Source: Exiguobacterium sp. BMC-KP (GTDB lineage Bacteria; Bacillota; Bacilli; Exiguobacteriales; Exiguobacteriaceae). Taken from it: a stretch of DNA of 64,000 nt. Positions 36,309-44,415 of this stretch are shown in pieces. The stretch's first letter is position 1, and the number at the start of each line of letters is the position of its first letter. The position numbers were made by a program, and so were the translations under genes. The notes under the pieces were generated by a model that searched no databases, was not told the origin of the DNA, and saw only the letters and a program-made list of their open reading frames with translations. The stretch is taken from assembly GCF_001275385.1 (NCBI RefSeq), contig NZ_LGIW01000015.1:434001-498000 (forward strand), read 5' to 3'.

Positions 36309-36746
36309 ATGCACACGATTGAAATACCTGTCCGATACGCCGAGACGGACATGATGGGCATCGTCTATCATTCGAACTATCTCGTCTATTTGGAACTGGC
36401 ACGGACAGAATTAATCCAATCCTTGGGTCTTGACTATAAGGAAATGGAAGATGCGGGATATGTCTCTCCGGTTACGAATGTCAATCTCGATTATAAACGT
36501 TCGTTGACGTACGGTGATACGGCAGTCGTCACGGTCTGGATTGATCATTACGATGGACTGCGGACGATTTATGGGTATACCGTCAAGCATCCGGACGGGA
36601 AGCTTGCGGTATCTGCGAAGACGACACATGTCGTCGTCAAAAAGGAAAACTTCCGTCCGATTCGTTTGCCGAAGGTGTTCCCGAACTGGCACGACATCTA
36701 TGAGAAGATGAGCGAAACGGATGCAGCCCTGTTGACGGAGGCGTGA
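36309..36746 (+). CDS. yneP: Acyl-CoA thioesterase, YneP-like (hot-dog fold)
   Basis: 145 aa. The 4-hydroxybenzoyl-CoA thioesterase-type motif IPVRYAETDMMGIVYHSNYLVYLE includes the catalytic Asp (ETD); NVNLDYKRSLTYGDTAVVTV follows. Hydrolyses acyl-CoA; physiological substrate unknown. In Bacillus yneP sits between citB and plsY, the same local order as here. RBS AAGGGGG 7 nt before ATG 36309. Confidence 0.9.
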   Translation: MHTIEIPVRYAETDMMGIVYHSNYLVYLELARTELIQSLGLDYKEMEDAGYVSPVTNVNLDYKRSLTYGDTAVVTVWIDHYDGLRTIYGYTVKHPDGKLAVSAKTTHVVVKKENFRPIRLPKVFPNWHDIYEKMSETDAALLTEA

Positions 36747-36758
36747 GATACAATACAA

Positions 36759-36795
36759 GCGGGATCGATTTGTTGAATCGGTTCCGCTTTTTCAT
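36759..36795 (+). terminator. Terminator of the yneP-like gene
   Basis: AAGCGGGATCGAT/ATCGGTTCCGCTT stem with wobble pairs, followed by T5. Confidence 0.75.
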
Positions 36796-36831
36796 TTTAT
36801 TATGAGGTCAATCGATAATTTTTAGTACTTG

Positions 36832-36893
36832 GTACTAAGGACCGATGACAAATCGAATATCATTTGCGAAAATGAAGTAGCTAGAGTAGGATG
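36832..36893 (+). promoter_or_regulatory. vanY-type gene control region: palindrome and promoter
   Basis: TTAGTAC-TTG-GTACTAA (36832-36848) is a perfect 7-bp inverted repeat. It lies about 20 nt upstream of a promoter-like TTGCGA, 17-nt spacer, TAGGAT (about 36867-36896). A regulator binding site is inferred, not identified. Confidence 0.4.
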
Positions 36894-36982
36894 TGGTCTA
36901 ATCCATTCGTCTGAAGAAGGGTCGACGGATACAGCGATTAGCGGTAACATAGAGAAGCATAAAAAGAAGAGGGGTCTTACTC

Positions 36983-38017
36983 ATGAAAAAAATCGTAACC
37001 GTTAGTACATTAGCGCTTCTCCTTGCAGGATGTAATCCTGGGGATCAACAAGCGGATGATACGACGAAAACTGAACAGAAATCAGATGAGACAACACAAT
37101 CAAACGAAGAAACGAAAAAAGAAGACACAGCAAAAGACACGAACAAAGAAGAAACAAACAAAACAGACGAAACAACAAAAGACGAAACAACAAAAGACGA
37201 AACAACAAAAGACGATGCGTCTGATGAGGCAACACAAGAAGATCAAGATTCTTCGGATGAAGCAACGAAGGATGAAACAGAAAAGAAAGATGATACAACT
37301 ATTTCAGATAATAATTCAACAGACAAACAAAAAGGAACGACTAGCAACAAGAACAAGTCTTCGCAGGATCCAAACCAAGAAAAACAATCAAAATCGAAAG
37401 GTGAAACGCAAGTTGACGATAAGTCAGCAGAAGCGAAGGCTGACTTATCGCTTGGTAATCTCGTCGTCGTCAACAAGAAATACAGCTTACCGATCGACTA
37501 CAAACCATCGGATCTCGTCGTACCAAACGTCAGCTTCTCTTACTCGGGTGTACTTGAGCAAAGCTACATGCGAGCGCCGGCAGCGAAACAGATGGAAAAG
37601 ATGTTTGCTGCTGCAAAAAGTGAAGGCGTGACATTGAACGCTGTCAGTGGATTCCGTTCCGGCGCACGTCAAAAAGTATTGTATAATAATTATGTCGCAC
37701 GTGATGGTAAGGCAGCTGCTGATCAATATTCAGCTCGTCCTGGCCATAGTGAACACCAGACAGGTCTCACTTTCGATATCTCATCACCAAGCGTAGGTAA
37801 CGGATTAACAGCTGCTCTTGGTGATACGAAAGAAGGAAAATGGATCGCGAATAATGCAGCGAAGTATGGTTTCATCGTTCGTTACGACCGTGGATTCCAG
37901 TCGCGGACAGGTTATACGTATGAGCCATGGCACATTCGTTATGTCGGTGTCGATGTCGCGACACAAATTAAAAACAACGGACAGACTCTTGAGGAATATA
38001 TGAAAGTCGGTCACTAA
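36983..38017 (+). CDS. D,D-carboxypeptidase lipoprotein (VanY/M15B family) with long charged linker
   Basis: 344 aa. Lipoprotein signal with lipobox LALLLAGCNPG. Residues ~25-145 form a disordered Thr/Lys/Glu/Asp linker built partly from perfect DNA repeats. The C-terminal VanY domain has AVSGFRSGARQKVLYNNYV, the zinc-site ARPGHSEHQTGLTFDIS and EPWHIRYVG. It trims the terminal D-Ala from peptidoglycan stem peptides outside the membrane; the linker probably lets it reach the wall. RBS AAGAGGGG. Followed 17 nt later by plsY, likely co-transcribed. Confidence 0.93.
   Translation: MKKIVTVSTLALLLAGCNPGDQQADDTTKTEQKSDETTQSNEETKKEDTAKDTNKEETNKTDETTKDETTKDETTKDDASDEATQEDQDSSDEATKDETEKKDDTTISDNNSTDKQKGTTSNKNKSSQDPNQEKQSKSKGETQVDDKSAEAKADLSLGNLVVVNKKYSLPIDYKPSDLVVPNVSFSYSGVLEQSYMRAPAAKQMEKMFAAAKSEGVTLNAVSGFRSGARQKVLYNNYVARDGKAAADQYSARPGHSEHQTGLTFDISSPSVGNGLTAALGDTKEGKWIANNAAKYGFIVRYDRGFQSRTGYTYEPWHIRYVGVDVATQIKNNGQTLEEYMKVGH
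37166..37210 (+). repeat. Three perfect 15-bp tandem repeats in the lipoprotein linker
   Basis: GACGAAACAACAAAA occurs three times in a row (37166-37180, 37181-37195, 37196-37210), encoding DETTK repeats. Copy number can change by slippage without breaking the frame. Confidence 0.95.
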
Positions 38018-38034
38018 GAGGTTGGAGGTTAACT

Positions 38035-38649
38035 ATGATTGAAATCATAGGGATTTTGGTTCTTGGCTATCTGCTTGGTTCGATTCCGTTCGCACTACTC
38101 GTTGGGAAGTGGGGGCATGGAATCGATATCCGTCAACACGGTAGCGGGAATCTCGGAACGACGAATACGTTCCGTGTCTTGGGGAAAAAAGCGGGGATCA
38201 TCGTCTTGATTGGTGATCTTGGAAAAGGAGCTGTCGCGAGTCTCGTTCCGATTTTGATGGCGGCAGATGTTCACCCATTGTTTGCTGGACTAGCAGCAGT
38301 CGTCGGTCATATTTATCCGATCTTCGCGAAGTTCAAAGGTGGCAAAGCTGTCGCAACGTCTGGTGGGATGTTGCTCGTGACGAGCCCGATCCTATTCTTC
38401 TTTCTGCTCGTCTCCTTTTTGACGACGCTTCGTCTGAGCCGGATGGTTTCGCTCAGTTCGATCGTCGCAGCAAGTATCGGAATCGTCGTGTCGATCACGA
38501 TTGGTGTCTTGACGAATGACTGGATCGTTCCAACGTTCTTTACAGTCCTTGCCTTGTTCGTCATCTTCAAGCACCGCGATAATATCCAACGGATTCGCCA
38601 AGGAACAGAGTCTAAGATTCCACTCTTTGCAAAGAAACCGTCTGAATGA
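38035..38649 (+). CDS. plsY: Glycerol-3-phosphate acyltransferase PlsY
   Basis: 204-aa integral membrane enzyme transferring acyl from acyl-phosphate to glycerol 3-phosphate, first step of phospholipid synthesis. PlsY motifs: LGYLLGSIPFALLVGK, IRQHGSGNLGTTNTFRVLG and the third loop AKFKGGKAVATSGGMLL. Normal length. In Bacillus plsY (yneS) precedes parE/parC; here those are absent and a DeoR-type gene follows after a terminator. RBS GAGGTTGGAGG. Confidence 0.95.
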   Translation: MIEIIGILVLGYLLGSIPFALLVGKWGHGIDIRQHGSGNLGTTNTFRVLGKKAGIIVLIGDLGKGAVASLVPILMAADVHPLFAGLAAVVGHIYPIFAKFKGGKAVATSGGMLLVTSPILFFFLLVSFLTTLRLSRMVSLSSIVAASIGIVVSITIGVLTNDWIVPTFFTVLALFVIFKHRDNIQRIRQGTESKIPLFAKKPSE

Positions 38650-38656
38650 ACGTTCT

Positions 38657-38698
38657 TGACGCTCTAGCATCTAAATTGAGATGTTAGGGCGTCTTTTT
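38657..38698 (+). terminator. Terminator of plsY
   Basis: GACGCTCTAGCATCT/AGATGTTAGGGCGTC imperfect stem, then T5. Confidence 0.8.
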
Positions 38699-38758
38699 GT
38701 TTAGAAAAAGTCGGATAACGGACGAATTCAACGACATTTCATAGGAACTACACGTTTA

Positions 38759-38801
38759 TTTACACCTGATTTACAAGACCTTTACAGACATTCGATACAC
38801 T
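38759..38801 (+). promoter_or_regulatory. Three phased TTTACA repeats (Pho-box or WalR-like) before the DeoR-type gene
   Basis: TTTACA at 38759-38764, 38770-38775 and 38781-38786: identical hexamers each separated by exactly 5 nt. They match the PhoP box TT(A/T/C)A(C/T)A-N5 on this strand and, read on the other, WalR TGTWAH-N5. A -10-like TACACT is at 38796-38801 with no good -35, as in PhoP-activated promoters. Confidence 0.55.
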
Positions 38802-38836
38802 AGAACTAGAACTTGTCTGTAAAGGGGGAAGCGCAC

Positions 38837-39601
38837 GTGTCGTTGTTAGGAGAAGAGCGGAAATCACGCATCATGGAATGGCTGGAAGAGGAAGGAAAAG
38901 TCATGACGAAGGATTTGATCGAACGTCTCGATGTCTCGGGAGAAACGGTACGACGCTACTTAGAGGAGCTAGAACGGGAACGTCAGCTAAAACGCGTATA
39001 TGGGGGAGCGATTTATCAAGGCGGGAAACGAGAGACGTCGATTTCGCGCCGGACAGATCAACTGTCTCGCCGCTTAGCGCGTTATGCAAAAGGCTGGCTC
39101 AGTGATTATTCCTGTATCTTTTTAGGACGAGGTGAGCCAGTCGAGCATCTCTTGCCCTATCTGACGGGTAACGCGACGATCGTCACGAACTCACTAGTAG
39201 TTGCCAGTCACTTGGAGCAGTGCCGTAAGACGGGACCGTTCAAGGGAGAGATTCGGCTACTTGGCGGAACGGTCGATGCCTACGGGCAGACGGTCGGTGT
39301 CGAAGTATTGCAAGCACTGGATGCTTACGCTTTTGATGCCTGTTTCCTATCGTTTGATGGTGCTGAGATTGAGCGAGGCTTCGTCAGTGATGATATCGAA
39401 TCGTCACTCATCCAAAAAGCGGTCATTAGTTGCACGAAAGATGTCTACGCCTTCTTAGCCAATGACGAATTCCAAGGAAATCGAAAATACAAGGTGGCGG
39501 AGTTCCGTCGTGCAAAAATTGTTCTCAGTCCAGCCTCTTATCCACCATCTTGGGAGATGAAACTGTTCAACGAACGCGTGAACTGGATGGTCGTCTCATG
39601 A
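38837..39601 (+). CDS. DeoR-family transcriptional regulator
   Basis: 254 aa. N-terminal DeoR HTH (LGEERKSRIMEWLEEEGKV, DLIERLDVSGETVRRYLEEL, GGAIYQGGKRETSIS) and a C-terminal DeoR sugar-phosphate sensor-like domain (TIVTNSLVVASHLE, RLLGGTVDAYGQTVG, DACFLSFDGAEIERGF). The effector domain is diverged. Start GTG 38837 is 8 nt after AAAGGGGG; the frame reaches further upstream over the RBS. 25 nt before cutC, so the two form an operon. Confidence 0.88.
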   Translation: MSLLGEERKSRIMEWLEEEGKVMTKDLIERLDVSGETVRRYLEELERERQLKRVYGGAIYQGGKRETSISRRTDQLSRRLARYAKGWLSDYSCIFLGRGEPVEHLLPYLTGNATIVTNSLVVASHLEQCRKTGPFKGEIRLLGGTVDAYGQTVGVEVLQALDAYAFDACFLSFDGAEIERGFVSDDIESSLIQKAVISCTKDVYAFLANDEFQGNRKYKVAEFRRAKIVLSPASYPPSWEMKLFNERVNWMVVS

Positions 39602-39626
39602 TACACTGATGCGGGAGGGATGTATC

Positions 39627-40289
39627 ATGTTAGAAATCATCGCATCGACCGTAGAAGAAGCGGTCGCAGCAGAACAAGCCGGAGCGGACCGGATCGAGCT
39701 CGTTTCCGCATTATCCGAAGGGGGATTGACACCGAGTTATGGTTTGATCCGTCAAGTCGTCTCGACGGTTGAGATTCCAGTTCACGTCCTCGTTCGACCG
39801 CATAGTAAGTCGTTCGTCTATTCGAAAGCCGACGAAGAGACGATCATCACTGATATTGACTTGATCCGTGAACTCGGTGCTGCCGGGATTGTCGTCGGTT
39901 CCTTAACGGCTGACGGACGAGTCGACGAAGGATTCCTTGGTCGGATCATCAAACATAAAGGGGAGCTGTCATTGACGTTCCACCGGGCAATCGACAGTAG
40001 CCGTGATATTCTCGAAGCAGCAGAAGTGCTCGCTGATTTTCCAGAAGTTGATCGGATTTTGACATCAGGTGGTCAAGCGACGGCACTTGAAGGGAAAGAG
40101 ACGATTGCGCGATTGATCAAGGACTATCCGGATTTGATCATCTTACCGGGATCCGGGATTACGCTTGAGAATGCAGAAGCTCTTCTTGAGGCAACGAATG
40201 CATCTGAACTACACGTGGGTTCAGCTGTTTTGCAAGACGGTGTCATCCAGAAAGAGCGTGTCGAGGCATTAACACGTCTGCTTGGTTGA
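39627..40289 (+). CDS. cutC: CutC family protein
   Basis: 220-aa TIM-barrel protein. Typical sequence: MLEIIASTVEEAVAAEQAGA, DRIELVSALSEGGLTPSYGL, VHVLVRPHSKSFVYS, LTFHRAIDSSRD, ILTSGGQATALEG. CutC was linked to copper tolerance in E. coli, but that role is disputed and no metal site is obvious. Start ATG 39627 after GGGAGGG. Pairing with a DeoR-type regulator hints at a carbohydrate-related role (inference). Confidence 0.92.
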   Translation: MLEIIASTVEEAVAAEQAGADRIELVSALSEGGLTPSYGLIRQVVSTVEIPVHVLVRPHSKSFVYSKADEETIITDIDLIRELGAAGIVVGSLTADGRVDEGFLGRIIKHKGELSLTFHRAIDSSRDILEAAEVLADFPEVDRILTSGGQATALEGKETIARLIKDYPDLIILPGSGITLENAEALLEATNASELHVGSAVLQDGVIQKERVEALTRLLG

Positions 40290-40316
40290 GCATGTCATGA
40301 ATCAGTCCATTTTTCT

Positions 40317-40349
40317 TGTCTTACGAGGTGAGAGAAATGGATTTTTTTG
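40317..40349 (+). terminator. Terminator of cutC
   Basis: TCCATTT-T-TCT ... AGA-G-AAATGGA stem then T7. Confidence 0.75.
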
Positions 40350-40476
40350 TATATGTTCGTGACGGATTTTCGACGATTCGCTTGATGCAGGTGGAAAGAA
40401 GAGTAGGATAACTAGGTTTTTCAACGAGACTAGGCTAAAATCAAAGATGGAAATAGTGGAAATGAAGGGGTATGAC

Positions 40477-41112
40477 ATGAATTCTAAACAATTAAAACAA
40501 GCCGCTCTCGGCTCATTAAAGGGACGTTGGTTGGTCGGATTAAGCATCTCGATCATCTACTTCCTCATCTTTGCGCTCGCTGCGAGTCGGATGTCATTTG
40601 ATCAAGACGACATTGATAGTATGGTGCGCTTCATCGCCCTGAACATGGTCGTGACGATCGTCCTGGCTCCGGTGACAGTCGGTCGAACGGTTGCTTACTT
40701 ACGCTTCACACGCGGAGAGTCTGCAGGAATCGGAACGTTGTTCGAAGGATTCTCGTCGTTTCGTCGTGCTTTCCGGACGATTGCCGCTTATGCGATCGTA
40801 ACGGTTTTGGTGTATGTCGGGTCATTCTTGATCTTACCGGCACTCTACTTTTACTTAGCGTATCGCCTCGTACCGTACATTCTGGTCGACCGACCTGAAT
40901 TGTCGTTTTGGCAAGTCCTCGGTGAGAGCCGCCGGATGATGAAAGGGCACAAACGTGAATTGATCATGCTTTACCTGAGTTTCATCGGCTGGGGGATCCT
41001 CGCACTACTTAGTACGGTCGGGGTCATCTTCTTGACGCCGTACTTCGACACGACGATGGCACACTTCTATGAACGCTTGAAACCAACCCGTCAATCATCC
41101 GTCGAAGGATGA
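40477..41112 (+). CDS. DUF975 family integral membrane protein
   Basis: 211 aa. Begins MNSKQLKQAALGSLKGRW, the characteristic DUF975 start, with about five hydrophobic helices and the family segment SFWQVLGESRRMMKGHKREL. Function unknown. Start ATG 40477 with AAGGGG; the frame extends upstream with no ribosome site. Single-gene unit. Confidence 0.88.
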   Translation: MNSKQLKQAALGSLKGRWLVGLSISIIYFLIFALAASRMSFDQDDIDSMVRFIALNMVVTIVLAPVTVGRTVAYLRFTRGESAGIGTLFEGFSSFRRAFRTIAAYAIVTVLVYVGSFLILPALYFYLAYRLVPYILVDRPELSFWQVLGESRRMMKGHKRELIMLYLSFIGWGILALLSTVGVIFLTPYFDTTMAHFYERLKPTRQSSVEG

Positions 41113-41116
41113 ACGA

Positions 41117-41150
41117 AAAAGCCTGTACATGATGTCATGTACAGGCTTTT
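41117..41150. terminator. Bidirectional terminator
   Basis: Perfect 14-bp palindrome AAAAGCCTGTACAT-G ... C-ATGTACAGGCTTTT between converging genes. Confidence 0.92.
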
Positions 41151-41152
41151 GC

Positions 41153-42034
41153 TCATTCTACCGAAGCACGTGAGCGTTCGGCGAGTAAGAGATAAAGTGC
41201 TTGTGTGCCGGAATCAGCGTGTCCCATCTCAGCAAGTTCTTCATATAAATCCTTGACGAGTGCGAGACCAGGTGTCGCGATACCCATCTCGGCTCCTCGT
41301 TCGAGCGCAAGACGCATATCCTTGATGAAATGTTTAACGAAGAAACCAGGTGAGTAGTTTTCAGCGATGACACGTGGAATCAAGTTTTCAAGACTCCAGC
41401 TACCAGCAGATCCGGACTTGATCGTCTCGATGAATTGCGTCGGATCGATGCCGGACCGCGTGACGAACAGTAGCATCTCCGCTGTCCCAATCATCGAGCC
41501 GGCGATCGCGATTTGGTTCGCGAGTTTCGCCGATTGTCCTTTACCGGGACCACCGAAGAGCGAAATCGATTTGCCCATCGCTTCAAACAACGGCTTCGCT
41601 TGCGTAAAAGCGTCTTCTTCACCACCGACGAGAATCGCAAGTGTTCCGTTCTTCGCACCGAGGTCGCCGCCTGTGACGGGTGCGTCAAGTGCCTGTAACC
41701 CACGAGTCGTTGCTTCCTTCGCAATCCGTTCAGCAAGTGCAGGACTTGATGTCGTCATATCTATCACGATCGTTCCAGGTGCAGCATGATCGAGAATCCC
41801 ATTCTCTAAGTAAATCTGTTCGACGTCCTGCGGATAACCAACGATCGAGATGACGACGTCGACATCCGTGACGACCTCTTGAATCGTGTCGACGATTTCG
41901 ACACCATCCGCTTCGAGGGCAAGTCCTTTCTCTTTCGTACGATTGTAGCCTTTGACTGCAAAACCTGCCTTACGCAGATTGCGGACCATTCCTTGTCCCA
42001 TGACACCTAATCCGATGAAACCGACTGTCTTCAT
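41153..42034 (-). CDS. NAD(P)-dependent beta-hydroxyacid dehydrogenase family oxidoreductase
   Basis: 293 aa. Rossmann start MKTVGFIGLGVMGQGMVRNL, the substrate motif ALDAPVTGGDLGAKNGTLAI and the catalytic Lys in AKLANQIAIAGSMIG, the pattern of 3-hydroxyisobutyrate / tartronate-semialdehyde reductases. Substrate not deducible. RBS AAGGGGGAA. The start overlaps the end of the ABC exporter gene by 4 nt, so the two are translationally coupled, an unusual partnership. Confidence 0.92.
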   Translation of the reverse strand: MKTVGFIGLGVMGQGMVRNLRKAGFAVKGYNRTKEKGLALEADGVEIVDTIQEVVTDVDVVISIVGYPQDVEQIYLENGILDHAAPGTIVIDMTTSSPALAERIAKEATTRGLQALDAPVTGGDLGAKNGTLAILVGGEEDAFTQAKPLFEAMGKSISLFGGPGKGQSAKLANQIAIAGSMIGTAEMLLFVTRSGIDPTQFIETIKSGSAGSWSLENLIPRVIAENYSPGFFVKHFIKDMRLALERGAEMGIATPGLALVKDLYEELAEMGHADSGTQALYLLLAERSRASVE

Positions 42035-43776
42035 ACGTGATTCCCCCTTGCACGTTCCGTGCCGATGAATTGTTGCGTTACGAGCTTATTATACAATGGA
42101 TTGTCGACGACAAGACTCTCATGTGTCCCAATCCCAGAAATTCGACCTCTTTCAAGGACGATGATTTGATCGGCATGACGGACCGTCGCAAGACGATGGG
42201 CGATGACGAACGTCGTCCGTCCGACCATCAAGCGCTCCAGCGCTTCTTGAACGACACGTTCCGATTCTGAGTCGAGACTAGACGTTGCTTCATCCAGTAA
42301 TAGTATTTCTGGATTGCGCAAGAGCGCACGTGCAATGGCAATCCGCTGGCGTTGACCACCGGACAACTTGACGCCTCGTTCGCCAATCTCCGTTTCATAT
42401 CCTTCGGAAAACTCTTCGATGAACGTATCGGCATTCGCCATACGGGCAGCATCACGAATCCGTTCCTCACTGACATCTTCAGCAAGACCGTAGACGAGAT
42501 TATCGCGAATCGTCCCGGATAAGACGGGGGAGTCCTGCGCGACGTAACCAATCGCTTGACGCCAAGACGACAATGTCAAATCAGAAATCAGGTGGTGACC
42601 AAGTCGAATCTGCCCGGACGTCGGTTGATAAAAGCGTTCGAGCAAAGCAAACAACGTTGTTTTACCGGAACCACTCGGACCGACGATGGCGGTCGTTTTA
42701 CCGCGTGGTAACGTAAAGCTGACGTCTTGTAAGATGGGTGTTTCATTATAACCGAACGATAACCGTTCGACGGTGACGTCTGTGAAGGGACGAGGTGCGT
42801 CAAGTTGTCCTGGTGACTCTGGTGTCTCATCAAGGAGTTCGATGATCCGCTCCGTTGCCCCACGTGCCTTCTGTAATTTCGTGATGAATTCAGTCATCGT
42901 CACGAGCGGCGTCATGATTTGGAACAAATAGAGCGAAAAGGCGACGAGTTCGCCAGCGGTGATTTGGTTCGTCGCGACCCGGTACGCACCAAAGCCGATG
43001 ATTAAAATCAACATCGTCGTCAAGGTGACGTTAAAGATTGGTAACAGAAGGGCTTGGATTCGTCCTTCTTTGACGCCGTATCCGTACAAATTCTCAATCC
43101 GCGTTTTTCCTCGTCCCAGCTCATAGTCTTCTGTCGCTTGTGATTTGACGAGCCGGACTTCACCCAGCATCTCAGCAAAAAAGCCAGATAATCCAGCAAG
43201 TTCTTTTTGCGTCTCGCGAGAAATCTTATGCAGCTTCCGAACGAGTGGAATGATGATCAATAGCGTCACGGGCACAGCGATGACCATGACAAGTGTCATC
43301 TGCCAGTCGAGGAAGAATAAGATCGTAATCGCACCGATGATCGAAACGAGTGACGTCAGTAGGCGAACGAGTTGTTCCGACAGCAATTGTTGGAGCGTCG
43401 TCGCGTCACTATTAAGTCGTGAGACGAGCTCACCGGACTTCGTCTCATCGTAGAACGGAATCGACAGTGTCAATAAATGTTTCCATAGAAGCGTCCGTAA
43501 ATTAGCGACGATCCGTTGACCGACAATCTGCAACCAATAGATCGACAGAGCGTTCGCGACGACTTGGACGACGAAGACGATCACGAACAGACTGATCAAC
43601 TGCGGTGTCAGTCGGTCGACCGTAAAGCCGTCGATTAATGTTTTTAAGAACCAAGGAATCGCGAGTGCAGCTAGCGCTTGGATGACGGAGACGGAGACTG
43701 CGGCGGATAATAAACCGACCGGGGGTTTCGTTTTTTTCAATAACAGGTAAAAAGATTGGAACGTCGCAGCGTTCAT
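42031..43776 (-). CDS. Multidrug ABC exporter half-transporter (BmrA-like)
   Basis: 581 aa: six-helix exporter domain, then ATPase with Walker A GPSGSGKTT, signature LSGGQRQRIAIARALL, and Walker B ILLLDEATSSLDSES with the catalytic Glu. All motifs are canonical, so a homodimer like BmrA/LmrA is expected. Start ATG 43776 follows AGAGGATG; upstream extension of the frame has no RBS. Coupled to the dehydrogenase gene. Confidence 0.92.
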   Translation of the reverse strand: MNAATFQSFYLLLKKTKPPVGLLSAAVSVSVIQALAALAIPWFLKTLIDGFTVDRLTPQLISLFVIVFVVQVVANALSIYWLQIVGQRIVANLRTLLWKHLLTLSIPFYDETKSGELVSRLNSDATTLQQLLSEQLVRLLTSLVSIIGAITILFFLDWQMTLVMVIAVPVTLLIIIPLVRKLHKISRETQKELAGLSGFFAEMLGEVRLVKSQATEDYELGRGKTRIENLYGYGVKEGRIQALLLPIFNVTLTTMLILIIGFGAYRVATNQITAGELVAFSLYLFQIMTPLVTMTEFITKLQKARGATERIIELLDETPESPGQLDAPRPFTDVTVERLSFGYNETPILQDVSFTLPRGKTTAIVGPSGSGKTTLFALLERFYQPTSGQIRLGHHLISDLTLSSWRQAIGYVAQDSPVLSGTIRDNLVYGLAEDVSEERIRDAARMANADTFIEEFSEGYETEIGERGVKLSGGQRQRIAIARALLRNPEILLLDEATSSLDSESERVVQEALERLMVGRTTFVIAHRLATVRHADQIIVLERGRISGIGTHESLVVDNPLYNKLVTQQFIGTERARGNHV

Positions 43777-43900
43777 TTCAACACATCCTCTCTCTTTCAT
43801 TGTCCGAAAGAACGAAGGAAGGGTCAAATGGGAAGCGCGACTTGACAAGAAATCTTTCTGTTTGTGACACTGATAGTGGAAACAATAAGGGAGGATTCAG

Positions 43901-44332
43901 ATGTCTATTTTCGTAGATGCGGACGGATGTCCCGTTGTCGATCTCGTCATTCGACACCGACAGGGACATGACGTCTTTTTAGTGTGTGATACAGCGCATC
44001 AAATGGTGCGGGATGGAGCGGCGACGATCACAGTCGGACAAGGACCGGATGCCGTCGACTATGCGATCGTCAATCGGATGAAACGCGGGGATCTCGTCGT
44101 CACTCAAGATTATGGATTAGCAGCACTTGTCTTAGCACGCGGAGGACTTGCGATCGATCAAAACGGTCGTCAGTTCACGAACGATAATATCGATCTATTG
44201 CTTCACACGCGTCATGTCGGGCAACAAATCCGGCGAGCAGGTGGGCGGACGAAGGGTCCGAAAAAGCGGACACGTGACGCCGATCGAGCCTTTGAAGAGG
44301 CATTTCGTGCATTAGTGCAAACAAGCATATGA
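43901..44332 (+). CDS. YaiI/YqxD family protein (DUF188, UPF0178)
   Basis: 143 aa. N-terminus MSIFVDADGCPVVDLVIRH and the motifs VDYAIVNRMKRGDLVVTQDY and RRAGGRTKGPKKRTRDAD are diagnostic of UPF0178, a PIN-like fold with conserved Asp residues; a nuclease role is suspected but unproven. RBS AAGGGAGG before ATG 43901. Divergent from the ABC exporter. Confidence 0.92.
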   Translation: MSIFVDADGCPVVDLVIRHRQGHDVFLVCDTAHQMVRDGAATITVGQGPDAVDYAIVNRMKRGDLVVTQDYGLAALVLARGGLAIDQNGRQFTNDNIDLLLHTRHVGQQIRRAGGRTKGPKKRTRDADRAFEEAFRALVQTSI

Positions 44333-44370
44333 GTGATGTAGTACTCGAACTGTCGATTGAATAGGGACCA

Positions 44371-44379
44371 TGCTATAAT
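44371..44379 (+). promoter_or_regulatory. Extended -10 promoter of the histidine kinase operon
   Basis: TGCTATAAT (44371-44379), a TGN-extended consensus -10 with a weak -35, 36 nt upstream of the kinase start. Confidence 0.55.
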
Positions 44380-44415
44380 TTGAAACAGGAATAATATCAG
44401 AAAGGAGGATACACG

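Noticed and set aside
37166-37210. Short tandem repeat considered as CRISPR-like
   Set aside because: Units are 15 bp, contiguous and in frame with the protein; no spacers or cas genes.
37002-37298. 98-codon antisense frame of Leu/Phe/His runs
   Set aside because: Produced by the A-rich, Thr/Lys/Glu-coding repeats of the lipoprotein linker on the other strand.
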